A stretch of DNA of 64,000 nucleotides, taken from positions 134,109,626 through 134,173,625 of the forward strand of contig OZ005655.1 of the NCBI GenBank assembly GCA_963930645.1, read 5' to 3'. Of the stretch, positions 47,293 through 58,843 are shown piece after piece. Under the pieces are notes generated by a model. It saw nothing but the letters and a program-made list of their open reading frames with translations. It did no database searches and was not told the DNA's origin. Position 1 is the first letter of the stretch, and the number at the start of each line of letters is the position of its first letter. The position numbers and the translations under genes were made by a program. This DNA is from Salticus scenicus (taxonomy: Eukaryota; Arthropoda; Arachnida; Araneae; Salticidae).

Positions 47293-47837
47293 TATTTTTT
47301 TTCTCTCTCAAAAAGTTTTGCATCACAAATGCATTTTCCAATGGCCAAGGAATGTATTTGTTTGCTCTGCAGGAACTTGTCTTCAATTTTTTTTTTTTTT
47401 TTTTTAGGTGGCTGGTCTACTGTTTTTTTTTTTTTTTCTTTTGACGTAAAGACTATTTCTTGCATTGCAGTGTTGTTAAATAATACATATAATATTTATA
47501 AATAAGATATGCCTATATAAAAAAAAAGACTCTAATGATAATATAAATGCTTATAAATCATATTTTGAATTTCTAAATTAGTTATCAAGGTGTTATATTT
47601 TTTTATTTAATGTTTACTATCTATTTGTGTTGGGTTGATGATAATAGTAATAATAATATACATACAACTAAATTTTATAGGTTGGCAATTGATTTTTGGT
47701 GTACAACATGGGTTTGGTTTGTTCAATCTGCAGTTTAAATTTTCTCCTTATTTTGGCATTCCCTCTCATCACTCAAAATTTTTGTCAATTTGTTTTCTTT
47801 TTACTTATTTATTAACCTATCCTATATATATGTTGTC
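47293..47837 (+). other. Element B 3' internal region
   Basis: Non-coding, with two poly-T runs near 47389-47404 and 47421-47437. A short block (GGCCAAGGAATGTATTTG) is loosely like the 3' region of element A. It ends at GTCTCTAACAAATTACTG, where it joins the trapped copy of host flank. The junction shares CTAACAAATTACTG with the true flank at 39327-39345. Confidence 0.5.
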
Positions 47838-48088
47838 TCTAACAAATTACTGTAGATTATATTAAGTTTTTATTATAATTTATATTGATTTTTATTTATT
47901 TTTTCTTTAAATTTTTGGGATGCAGAGCTATGTATAACTAATCGCTGTGTTAAACTAATCTACAGATTCACTTACATTGGCTCCCAAAAGTAGTTGTACA
48001 CTTATATTAAATACTGCTGAATGAGAAAATTTTAATAATCTGTTCTTTCGAATGATTTCGTAATTTTTTCAAGAATATACAAAAATCT

Positions 48089-48130
<42 letters not shown>

Positions 48131-48235
48131 AACAATCAAAAACAAAAGAAAGTGTTATGTTACAAAATTTTTCGCACATTTTGTAAAAGGTAATGAGTAA
48201 AAGTATAAGATACTAAAATAATATTATTCCATAAT
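47838..48235 (+). repeat. Copy of B's upstream host flank trapped inside B
   Basis: Matches 39327-39715 (the unique DNA just outside the 5' LTR) at about 96 percent, ending in the same ATAAT. It therefore sits between the internal region and the 3' LTR, where no host DNA should be. The same flank exists at 51722-52110 in unit U3, but is more diverged. Confidence 0.8.
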
Positions 48236-49248
48236 TGTGTGAGTGTTCACACATATGTTCTTTAAAAGTTTATTTATTTATTCAAATTTAATATATAACA
48301 AAAGGAGGGATTAATATAGGTAATATAAAAAAATCTTTTTAAATTTATGTAATTCAATTAATTAATTATATAGAATTTCCCGTTTTCTTTACAAATCAAA
48401 AATGTTTCATTTAATAGCGTTTCTTTGTCCTTTAATTGTTACAAACACATTGCACTCGCAATTTTTATATCGGTGTTTTTGAAAAGTAATTGTGTTTATA
48501 CATCTTCCCCAAAAGAATTAAATCATTTTAGCTATAATTATTTATTTTGAGAATGTAATTTAAAAGTCGTTATCAGCGTATTTCTAGCATATGTAGCTAT
48601 TGATAAAATAAAAGATAAGCATTTCAGTTCATATTTATTATGCTTGTGTTTACATTAAAAGCTATTATTACTTCGAGCAAATCATTATTGTCCTAAAAAT
48701 AGATTTCTAATGGATATTCACCGCCTGAATGAAGTCTATGAAAACCGTCGGTTTTCGTACGTTGAAGATGATTGACACCTGGCGATTTTTTTTAATGCCA
48801 AGTCGATCTGACTTTTGTAACGACATTTTTATATTCAAAATTTTGTATTAAAATATTGTAAAGACAAAGAAACAGCTTGGCATTCTTCTGAATTTTAACG
48901 ATGCCAACCTTTTGGGGTTGCACTTTACGATTCTGAGACTGGCAGATCTGATTAAGTTTTTCGCTTTTGACTCCGTTGGTGTAAGACGTGATTTTTATTG
49001 GTCTCCTCCTCCCTCTCTGTCTAAATAACTGGGGTAGAACATTTATCATCTTCGCATATATAAAGTGATGAAATACAAAATTTATTTGTGCCTAAGAACA
49101 TAATTATTGGAATGTTACATCAATAAAAAACCAGTAAAGATAATTTGTATCCTGATTATTTAGACGTAAGGACTTCTACATTATTTTCCACGTATTTACG
49201 ATCCAGCCTTTGTGAGAACAGAACCTGGCTCTACTAATCAACGGTATA
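48236..49248 (+). repeat. Element B 3' LTR
   Basis: About 97 percent identical to 39716-40740, with a 14-bp deletion and scattered substitutions. Bounded on both sides by ATAAT. Confidence 0.8.
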
Positions 49249-49253
49249 ATAAT

Positions 49254-49493
49254 CCTGAATAATTCGAGCGTTTTAATGAATCGGGTAAATATTTTTTTCA
49301 AGGTTAACTATACTGCACTGTTCAAAAAATATTACTGGTTATCCAAAGCCTATGTACTATGGGTAAAATTTTTCATAGTATTACACATTACTCAATAGTT
49401 ATTTCTAAAGAGTTTTGAGTTTAAAAATGCGAATTTTTACTAGATGCATTTCTTATATTTTTAAGCTGCGAATCAAAATATTAAAATTTACAA

Positions 49494-49532
<39 letters not shown>

Positions 49533-50222
49533 TTTGGTAAAACGAGTACTAATTAATGGTTGTACAGATTCGGAATCTGAAAAATAAAATAAAATAAGAA
49601 TAAGAAAACTAGTTATGTAAGGACAGTACACAAATTTCCTCCATAAATATGCATTGGACTTGGTGACTAGAGATGGGTAAATCAAAAGAGGGAATGATCA
49701 GCCTTAAAAAAGGAAATATGGGTTGGGAATAAATAAATAAATAAATAAGTTTAAGATTGACTTGAATTTATATATTTTTACTATACATTCCATGAAAATA
49801 CATAAAGATCTGCCACTTTGTTAGAATAAGACATATATATTTTCTATATAAAACTCTCACAGATATCATAGCAACAAAAGAAAAAAAATAAATAAAACAT
49901 AACGGTTTTCGAATACTTATTAAATAAAAAATAAAATTTTAAAGCGGTAAAGTATAGAAAATACTTGACATATTGATTGTATCGATTAAACATTATGGGT
50001 TATATATATATATATATATATATACGTATATTCGTGCTTTTTTCCTCGATAACTATCGGTGACGACATATTCTATAGAATAATCAATTGTTTTCTCTAGT
50101 TTAAGAAATATTATGGAAAATTTATATTTAAACTTCGATCTTCAAATAATATAAGTATAATGATTGCAATGGTAAAGAATTATTTGACAGCACTAAAATG
50201 TAATATATATTTTCTCAGAGTT
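49254..50222 (+). repeat. Duplicated unit U, copy 1 right part
   Basis: Matches 52111-52300 and then 53270-54060 of copy U3, which is interrupted by a GC-richer insertion. Includes (AAT)n at about 49493-49532 and (TA)n near 50002-50022. No coding sequence recognised. Confidence 0.75.
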
Positions 50223-50573
50223 AAAATTTTTGGATGAAATGAGAATGATTCAAATTAGAACAATAAACAAAAAACTGAAAAAACAGTTCTGATTTTTTTA
50301 GCATGTCACAATAAGTCAGGCATGCGTTATTTGGTATTTCATATACAAGGGGATCTAACAGTCAAAGAAAAAACAAAAATATATACTTCTCAAATTGTAT
50401 TGACCATAGCAATGTGCGATTTTCTTTGAAATTCAAAGAAAGACACGGGATGTTTATAGTAATTAGAGATTTATTGAAGAATTAGTGTGGTATTTTACTA
50501 TCGGCTGGTGCCTTACAAGAAGCCGTTTACACTTTATGAAAATGATTTCAGGATTAATTTTTCTTTTTTGCAG

Positions 50574-50775
50574 ATTAAGATAAAAGTTTGGAATACTTAT
50601 AATAGTCGTTTGCTACTTCTACTTCTTGATTGTGATGTAAAAATAAAAAGATTTATTTTGAAAATTATTCCTAAAATTGATAGATGGCTTGAAATTTACG
50701 AAACGGCCCTTTCCGAGGCGAATTGTTCTTATCACCAAATTATAAAGAGGTGTAAAAATCGCCTCTCTAAAATAG
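50574..50775 (+). CDS. Candidate internal exon (unidentified)
   Basis: A strong acceptor, TTTTTCTTTTTTGCAG (AG at 50572-50573), precedes 202 bp open in one phase, closing at AATAG|GTATTG (GT at 50776). The peptide is helix-prone, with RLLLLLLDCDVKIKRFIL and then WLEIYETALSEANCSYHQII. The frame is in fact open on both sides too (50487-50819), so splicing is not required. I do not recognise the protein; it might equally be transposon debris next to the mariner fragment. Confidence 0.25.
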
Positions 50776-50835
50776 GTATTGATTACATATTAAATTTGAA
50801 AGGAAGAAAATGTATTTGAAAGTAGAAATGAAAGC

Positions 50836-51027
50836 ATGTCCGCGAAACTTCATCCTAAGACTGTTCGAACGCAGGTAAATATCAAGAAAATGACACATCT
50901 GATCCTAAAAGAAAATCAGACGATTGAGAGATCCATTGCATCGAAATTAGGAATGCCTTTTGACACTTTAAGCAAAATTATTTATAATGATTTGGAGATA
51001 AAAAAGATGTTTAAACCGAAAGTTCAT
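50836..51027 (+). pseudogene. Mariner-type transposase DNA-binding fragment
   Basis: A 64-codon frame: SAKLHPKTVRTQVNIKKMTH, then LILKENQTIERSIASKLGMP, then FDTLSKIIYNDLEIKKMF. This follows the second helix-turn-helix of mariner transposases: linker GRP-like, EENV, helix, I.E.A..L..S..T...IL...L...K. No catalytic domain follows, because the frame ends at TGA at 51030. A fragment only. Confidence 0.5.
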
Positions 51028-51225
51028 TGACTAGTATTATTTAGTTCATAAGAAAAAAAATAAAAAAATAGAAAATAATAATAATAATAATAATAATAAT
51101 GAACAAAGAAGAAAATGGATATTCATTTTACTACCTTACGTTCTACCCCCCCCCCCCACTTTTATTTTTCTTCATTTAAATTTAGTTTTTCTGTTCTACA
51201 AATTTCTATACTTACTTACGCTTAA

Positions 51226-51256
<31 letters not shown>

Positions 51257-51566
51257 TTTCTGTCACGTTCATCAATCCTTAGTGGTGTTACACCGTTTTA
51301 ATTCTATTGAAAAGAATACTTGTCAGTTTCTATAAAGAAAAGTGATTTATTTCTTTTAATAGTGTATTTCAAGAAGACTAATTTTATGTTTCTTCTTCAG
51401 AATCTTTATTTAGTTGGAGAATAAAAAATGAACTAAAAAATACATCTAAAATGGAATGTAATTGGTAAAACACATTTAAAAGCGCGTTAATCAAGAATAA
51501 ATGATTATATAGCACCGTTAAAAATAATTTTCGAAAACTGATAGCGTAGATACATTTTAAAAAGTT

Positions 51567-51605
<39 letters not shown>

Positions 51606-52615
51606 TAAAGCTCTAATTACATTTATTTTTTGTATGAGAATATTTCTTTTTTCTATGTTGTTGTTGAGCGTTTACGGATGACAACGAAATTTACATTTTT
51701 ACATTAAAATAAAAAGAATATCGATAGCTATTAACAAATCACTGTAGATTATATTATTATTTTTTTTTTATTATAGTTTATGTTGAATTTGATTTTTTTT
51801 TTTTCATTATTTATAATTTTTGCGTTGAAGCATTGTGTTCTTTTGTTAAACTAATCTATAGATTCACTTAGATTGGCTCACAAAAGCGGTCTTACACTTA
51901 TAATAAATATTTCTGAATGAGAAAATTTTAATAATTTGTTTTTTAGAAAAGGTTATTATTTTTTTTTTTAAAGAATATGGGAAAAAATCTTACGCTTTCG
52001 AAGAAAGTGTTATGTTACATAAAAAAGTATTATGTTATAAAAAGTTTCGCACATTTTGAAAAAGGTAATGAGTAAAATTAAAAGTTACAAAAATAATATT
52101 ATTTCATAATTCCGAATAATATGAGCGTTTTAATGAATCAGGTAAATAATTTTTTCAAGGTTAACTAACTGCACTATTTAAAAATATTACCTGACAGATT
52201 GTTCTCTTATAAATGTACATCACAGATCGTCAAGGTCATCCAAAGCCTATGGTACTATGGGTAAAATTGTTTATAGTATAACACATTACCTAATTGTTAT
52301 TCCTAATTTCCGTTTTCACATTCGGAAAATACATAACCGTTAAATTAGTATTCATTTCCTTTATATATATATATATGTGTGTATATATATATTAACTTTC
52401 TTAAATTATTTTTTCATAAATTTCGATAAAGTTTATGTTTTTATGTTAAGATTTGTTGTGTTAGTTTATTGATTCATTTGTTTTGCAAGCTGTTAATTAA
52501 TAAATCTGGTTTATTTAAATATGTGTATTTCATCCCCTGATGATTTTTTCCCCTACATAAAGAACATAACTTGTCCTACATAAAGAAATTTTTAATCTTA
52601 TTGGTCATTTGTGTT

Positions 52616-53146
52616 TCAGTGATCTTGTATCTGTTGTTTGGCTTCTACTATGCTTAATAGATCATCATTATATATATATACAATATTTAGATTGAATTTT
52701 GAGTTAAAAAATATCAGTTTCTTTATACCGTACCCAACTCCACCAATTATGACTCCCCAAGTCGCAGCACCCACTAAAGGCACAGAAGCGTCCACAGCGG
52801 CATTTGTAGTTGCTAACAATCCTGTACTGCTTCCTATGGTCGTTTCAAGTACGTTTGCAGGAGTTTCCGGAATGCCAATTTCTGTTTGCGGTTCAGACAG
52901 GTCAATTTCTGTATATTCCGATTCAGCTGCAGGTACATTGTCCGTGAAGGTTGTTTCTTGAATATTTCTAATTGTACCATAATTTGGTCTATTAGCACCA
53001 CGGTATCGTAAACGAATTCTCCATGAGTTAGTAAATTCGTCAAATACTGCTTCCTGAGATTGTACGACGCTGTCAGGAGTCGCTTCAAACGTGCGTACGT
53101 CATTGCTCTGCGTATTGAAGTCTATCCTCGGAATGCCGCGAGACAT
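52616..53146 (-). CDS. Unrecognised 176-codon ORF in a GC-richer insertion
   Basis: From ATG at 53146 the protein starts MSRGIPRIDFNTQSNDVRTF. It continues with RIRLRYRGANRPNYGTIRNI, then an acidic Ser/Thr/Glu region (YTEIDLSEPQTEIGIPETP), then a hydrophobic small-residue segment (AATWGVIIGGVGYGIKKL). The final 30 residues are encoded by ordinary AT-rich DNA and may not belong to it. The coding part (about 52735-53146) has markedly higher GC and more CpG than anything near it. It lies in an insertion absent from the paralogous unit at 49254-50222. A stop lies 33 nt upstream of the ATG in frame. The overlapping frame is also open for 89 codons. A virus- or Polinton-derived accessory protein is one idea, but I have no motif to prove it. 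Confidence 0.4.
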   Translation of the reverse strand: MSRGIPRIDFNTQSNDVRTFEATPDSVVQSQEAVFDEFTNSWRIRLRYRGANRPNYGTIRNIQETTFTDNVPAAESEYTEIDLSEPQTEIGIPETPANVLETTIGSSTGLLATTNAAVDASVPLVGAATWGVIIGGVGYGIKKLIFFNSKFNLNIVYIYNDDLLSIVEAKQQIQDH

Positions 53147-53270
53147 TGTTCCGCTGCGGCCTTGAAACAATATCCTTTAATACTTTAGGGTTGCCATATA
53201 CCATTTACTTTGGCCTAGCTATTACCTACCATCGTTCCGCATACAACATTCTCATCCGTGATCTCATCCG
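53147..53270. other. Rest of the GC-richer insertion
   Basis: Contains two near-identical pieces, CTCATCCGTGA and TCTCATCCGTGA, at the right edge of the insertion (53249-53272). No inverted terminal repeat with the left edge (about 52308) was found. Confidence 0.4.
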
Positions 53271-53337
53271 TGAATTTGAGTTTTTACTAAATGCATTTCT
53301 CACATTTTTAAGCTGTAAAACAAAATATTAAAATTGA

Positions 53338-53371
<34 letters not shown>

Positions 53372-54060
53372 ATTTTTGGAAAACGAGTACTAATTTAATG
53401 GTTGTACAGTTTCAGAATGTGAAATAAATAAATAAATAAATAAATAAGAAAACCAGTTGTATAGGGAGGGTAAACAAATTTTCCCCTTAACCGTGTATGC
53501 CATTTGGTGACTAGAGATGGGTTAATCGCAAGAGGGAGTGAGGCCTTAAAGAAGGAAATAAGGGTTGGAAATAAATAAACAAATTTAAGATTGATTTTAA
53601 TTTATATATCTTTACTATGCATTCTATGAAAATACATAATGATTTGCCGCTTTGTTAGAATAAGAAATATATATATATATTCTATATAAAAATCTCACAG
53701 ATATCATAACAGCAAAAGAAAATAAAGAGACCTAAAACCATAAGAGTTTTCAAATACTTATTACATAAAAATTAAAATTTTAAAGCTGTTAAAGTATAAA
53801 AAGTATCTGATATATTGATTGTATTGATTAAACATTATGGGTTTTATAAAAGATTTTTATTATTGCTTTCTTCCTCGATAACCTTCGGTGATGAGATATT
53901 CTATCGAATAATCAATTGTTTTCTGTAGTTTTAGAAACGTAAATTTAGAAATATTATGGAAAATATATGTTTAAACTTCGATCTTCAAATAATACAAGTA
54001 TGATGATTGGTAAAGAATTATTTGGCAGCACTAAAATGTAATATATATTTTCTCAGAGTT

Positions 54061-54310
54061 TTTTATTTTATGCTTTTAAGGGCTCCAGATCAAAAAGCGT
54101 CTAGTATTAAAAAAATGCTGTTTTTACTTAAATTTTTATTTTCTGATTTTTAGGTATGAAAAAAGCTTCTAAAAAATGAATCAAAGGATACTGTGTAGAA
54201 TGTGAAATATTTTCTTCTACTATTTGACACTTTTTCTATTAATTATCTGCAAAAAATAACACATAGGCCTTGGTGAATTGAACTCATGACACGCGCTAAA
54301 CGAAAATCAA
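54061..54310 (-). repeat. tRNA-derived SINE copy, head damaged
   Basis: Shares with the two following copies ...CTTCTAAAAAATGAA, GGATACTGTGTAGAATGTG and ATTAATTATCTGCAAAAAAT, then GGTGAATTGAACTCATGAC, the complement of a B box. The A-box part is gone. Confidence 0.55.
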
Positions 54311-54559
54311 AGAACAGTAAAGAAAAGTCATAGAACATGCTAAAAGTTTCCAACAAATACTTATAGAAATAGAATTTTGTTCTCGAATGCTTTTTAAAGT
54401 ATTTTGAGTATTTAAAAAGTTTCCTCTCTTGCAAAGTAAAATATGTTTTTCTTTTAAGATTTTTCTTATTGTTGAAACTTTTATTTATTTTTTTATAACA
54501 TGTCCTTGCAAGAATATTTTTTTAAATGATTTTTAGTGTTGCATAATAAAAACTTCCAC

Positions 54560-54589
<30 letters not shown>

Positions 54590-54592
<3 letters not shown>

Positions 54593-54835
54593 ATTTTTAT
54601 TTTCTGCGTTTTAGTAACTAAAAGAAGCTTCTAAAAAAAAATAATAATAAATAATTATCAAAAATTTCTAGGATAGTGTGTAGACTACGAAGGATCTTTA
54701 TTTTATAATTTGACATATTTCCTATTAATTAGCTGCTATAAAGTAACAAGTCTTCGAGGATCGAACTTACAACCATCGCGTTATCAACATGCCGCTCTAT
54801 TCAATTGAGCTAACAAGCGACGAAAAAAGGTGCTA
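54590..54835 (-). repeat. tRNA-derived SINE copy with Ile-like head
   Basis: The minus-strand head at about 54832-54740 reads TTAGCTCAATTGAATAGAGC (A box), an anticodon-loop-like TTGATAA, and AAGTTCGATCC (B box). The loop would give a GAT (Ile-type) anticodon. The tail is the AT-rich body shared with its neighbours. Upstream, GTGGAGGCGTTTTGTTTTT is shared with the next copy. Confidence 0.65.
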
Positions 54836-54949
54836 ACATTTACGTTAAAGTGGAGGCGTTTTGTTTTTCAGTGTGATGATTTTGTTTTTCAGACAGGATG
54901 ATAAAATCCAGTTTCAATAAAAAGCTTCTAAAAAAATATTTATTTATGT

Positions 54950-55235
54950 ATTTTTTACTTAAAACTTTTTATTTTGTGTTTTTTTAATACCTGAAATATT
55001 TTGTGTTTTTTAACATTTAAAAAAAAAACTCCTTAAAAAAACTCTTTAAAAAAACTCTTCAAAAATTCTCAGGATACTGTGTATTGTAGTCAACGAAAAA
55101 TTTCTTTTATCAATTGATAACTTTTCTACTAATTATCTGCAAAAATTAACACGCTGGACCTTCAGGGATTGAACTTTCGACTACTGCATTAATAACTTGA
55201 CGCTCTGATCAACTAAGCCAAGGAGAGACGAACGA
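54950..55235 (-). repeat. tRNA-derived SINE copy
   Basis: The minus-strand head at about 55230-55140 has TGGCTTAGTTGATCAGAGCG (A box) and AAAGTTCAATCCC (B box). The body shares GGATACTGTGTATTGTAGTC and CTAATTATCTGCAAAAATTA with the other two. The three copies lie head to tail at about 400-450-bp intervals. Confidence 0.65.
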
Positions 55236-55300
55236 CACAGCTTATATTTACTTTAAAATGGAGGCGCCTTGTTTATTAACGTGACACGAAGACACGTTGG

Positions 55301-56235
55301 CAGAGTCAATTTCGTTAAAAAAGCTCCTAAAATATACAAATATAAGTTTTAAATATTTTATTCATTTTTACTATACTAATTATGTGGTTTAAGATATTTT
55401 CACACATGCAAAATATATTAAATACCGTGTAAGTTAATGGGTAAGTATATTTGGTAAGTATATTTGGAATGAGTAAGTATATTTATTTATAATCTATGCG
55501 ATATGAGAACAGAGCGATCTTTTTTTGTCTTGTTTTCATGTATAGCATAGAGTGTTCTTTACCTAAACAGTATTTTGAAAGTATTAAAAAATTATACTGC
55601 ATTAAAACGCAAACAGAGATTTTTAATTTTTTTAAATTCAATATAAGTCTTAAAACTCAGTATTTTCAACCTGCGGAAAGCGTTAAATAAAGTGATAATT
55701 TCAGTAAAGAATCCAATCTTGTAATTTTAATTTATGACTCAAAAAGTCTTTAAAATTTTTCGCTTAAGAATAGAATACTTAAAGGTAATATTGACAATTA
55801 TTTATTTATTATATAATTGTATACTAATGCTTAAAAAAATAAAATAATTAGATTTTAATGCATTATTGCTGAGTGAAAGATAATTGAAATTAATTTTAAA
55901 AATTGAATATTTCAACTGCTAAAAAAAAAAAAAAAATGTACAAATGACGCAATTTTTGAATATTTGCATGTTTACCCAACTATTGTGCACTATAAAATCA
56001 CATTCTATCAATTAATTCAACCTGTGTTTTATTTTTTTTACTATTATTATTTACTTCTGTTTGAAAAAGGTATTTCTAAATATATTGAATGAATTTAGTT
56101 TTCCAAATGATCCCTTATGTAAAGTAACATAAAATTTAAAATAAAATCATTGCATAAGAAATGTGTTGACTAAATATTTTGTTCATATGTCAACTTTTTG
56201 TTAACGAAAGTTTGTCAACACAAGTTCTGCTGTGA

Positions 56236-56287
<52 letters not shown>

Positions 56288-57163
56288 AAAAACTTACTAC
56301 TTTGTGAAAGCTTGTGTTGATTTATAATGCTAAGGTTAGAATTTTCAGATGTATGTAAGTACTATTATTCCATTTTGTATACTTTAGAACAAATCAATTA
56401 CCGGTAGAAATTTTGAAATTACTTTTATCTGCATTACTGTTAAAATTTTTATTCCATTTTTACAGTCGTAGTAAGTATGATCTTTTTGATGTATATATAT
56501 ATATTTGCAAAAATCATAAAATTAAATAAAAAAGTAATAGATCACTTATGATCGACAAAATTTCATTATTATCACATTAAATTTGTTTTACATAATATAT
56601 ATTAAATATTTTCTATCACTTTTTAATAGAATTTCAACATAGCATAACAAATTAGATATTTTGCTGAAAACAACATTGAAAAAAAATGATCAGTGATAAG
56701 GATTTTAATATTCAATTCCACCAGTATCTTTAAAAAAAAAAAAAACCATCTAGTTACATATGCATCGAAATATATATATATATATACATATATATAATTT
56801 CTAGCTAAATGTTAAAGACGATATCGAATCTAAAATCTAAGGTTTTAATAATGCTGATAGCCGTAATGGATGTTTCATAATCGGGAAAAAAGAAATATTA
56901 AAAACGCAGCTATTGAAACATAATATAAAATACAGAAAAAAAAAATATCTGTACTTTATTGCTAGTTAAAAATATAACATAATTATTATGTTATGTGTTT
57001 TTAACTATATTTCTGTTATATTGATTTTATCTAAGTAAAACATTTTTTAAGAGAATAAAACTTTTATTTTTTCAAATACATTTATATATATATATATAAA
57101 ATTTATATAACAGAAATATTGTTAAAAAAAAAAGATATGTATAGTTAATATATATATATGTAA

Positions 57164-57198
<35 letters not shown>

Positions 57199-58083
57199 GT
57201 GCGACTTTTCAACGAAAATAACAGGACATAAGCGCTCTATTCTCTATTATTTAAATTTACTTGAAACAAAAATAGATGTTTTATCTGAGTCCTTTAATGA
57301 GAAATGAAACATTTTCTTGATTATTTTGCTTTTTGCCAAAGTAGTTTATCTTTATTATGTACTAACAGATGAACTCATTATTCCGAAATGTTGATTTTCT
57401 TAAAAAAGTAAAAAGAAAATGTAAAAGAAATAAGAGCGATTCAAAATATTGGTGTGTAACGCATTAGAAAGTCTATTTTTACTGCTTTCCACACCTCATT
57501 AAAAAAAAATTATTAGTTTTTTTTTCTTTTTTTTTTCACAATGAAAGAAGAATATATCTTTCATTCTAAAAGTGAAACACTGTTTTTTTTCCCTTTTCAA
57601 CAATTATTGAATTAAAAAAAAAAAAAAAAAAAAAAAAAACGGAGACTTTTAAAAAGGACACATGTGTAATAAATTATAAATTCGGATTATTTATAAATTT
57701 GTATAAAAGTATTGGAAAAATTTTATTTATGAAATGACAAATGTTTATATTTATAAGTTTGCATAAGAGTTTTATTTAAGAAGCTTCAAATATTTTGTTA
57801 TAATTTTTTTACATATAATTGTAATAAATAAGTATACATTAAATCAAAGTCTGTCATGTAAAAATTAGAACTATAACTTTCCCAAAATAAGTTGAAGCTT
57901 TCATTCAAAATTCAATTCCGACATTAATAAGACGAAAAAAAGTATTTGAAACACATAAATCCTTAATTAATTAATTTTGTTTCATTTTACTATCATAATG
58001 TATTTTTCATTTTAGAATTATTTTTTAATTGTCTCAGTAATCTTGCATTAATTTTAAAATGATTTTCTAGTCAATTCCTTTTC
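55301..58083. other. AT-rich intergenic DNA with (TA)n tracts
   Basis: (TA)n at about 56239-56285, 56770-56795 and 57150-57198; poly-A near 57614-57640. Short open frames (for example 55496-55690) have no recognisable domain. Nothing else supported. Confidence 0.45.
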
Positions 58084-58803
58084 ACTTTCCGAACACTATA
58101 GTGAGGAATGTATTGTAATCATATCAAAAATCCGAGTTTGAGATTTTGGTAAGATTCTCTTTACAGATTCTCTGAATTCATGGTTCTTATTTTTACGATG
58201 GTATATGCGTGTATGTGATTCAACATGATAGCGTCTAAACGCTTTATTCCAATGGGCTGAAAGTTTATACATATGTTATAGGTCACCACAGCATGATTCC
58301 TATTGATTTTGGTGAATCTGGTACTTACAGTTCTTTTACGGGGACACAAAGAAGAGTTCTTTATCATTATTGTTTATGAGCCCAAATTCTTTAAACTACG
58401 ATACCGTCTAAGTGCCTCATTTCAATAATTTGAAACTTTATACACATGTTATGAGTCACTGTCGCACGAACTACATAAATTTAGGTGAATCTAGCGTTTA
58501 TAATTTTTTACAGAGACACAAAGAATAATTATTTATCACTTGGGTCTATGGGCTGAAACCATTAGCATCTAAATTTGAAAATTTATATATATACTGTAGG
58601 TCACTGTAGCAGTAAGCCATAAAAATTCTCGTGAAGGGTTTATACAGGGACGCAAAGAAAAATTATTTATTATTATGCCCTATGAGTTCAAATTATTTAA
58701 AGTCGATTACAAATAAACTCCTTATTTGAATGAACTGAAAATTCATGCACGTGTTACAGATTGCAGTTACAGAAATTGTACAGATTTTGATGAATCTAAC
58801 ACT

Positions 58804-58843
<40 letters not shown>

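Larger units (their letters stand above)
39716..49248 (+). mobile_element. Ty3-like LTR retrotransposon, decayed (element B)
   Basis: 5' LTR 39716-40740, 3' LTR 48236-49248. The flanking duplication ATAAT is at 39711-39715 and 49249-49253. The paralogous unit U3 has a single ATAAT at 52106-52110 and no insertion, which gives a clean empty site. Order inside is primer site, leader, gag, protease, RT, RNase H, integrase. The proteins resemble element A in every domain. Unlike A it has many lesions. A 398-bp copy of the host flank is embedded just before the 3' LTR. Confidence 0.8.
51111..54060 (+). repeat. Duplicated unit U, copy 3 (empty site for element B)
   Basis: 51111-52110 matches 38696-39715, and 52111-52300 plus 53270-54060 match 49254-50222. 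The single ATAAT at 52106-52110, followed by CCGAATAAT, is the unoccupied target of element B. The copy carries its own ~960-bp insertion (about 52308-53270). Confidence 0.75.

Noticed and set aside
52834..53103. 89-codon frame overlapping the GC-rich ORF
   Set aside because: Possible dual coding, but in less AT-rich DNA two open frames of this size are not surprising. The other frame has the better start context and segment structure.
54735..54835. Functional tRNA-Ile gene on the minus strand
   Set aside because: A and B boxes and an anticodon loop are recognisable. But the acceptor stem does not pair, and the same head recurs with the same AT-rich body, so it is a SINE.
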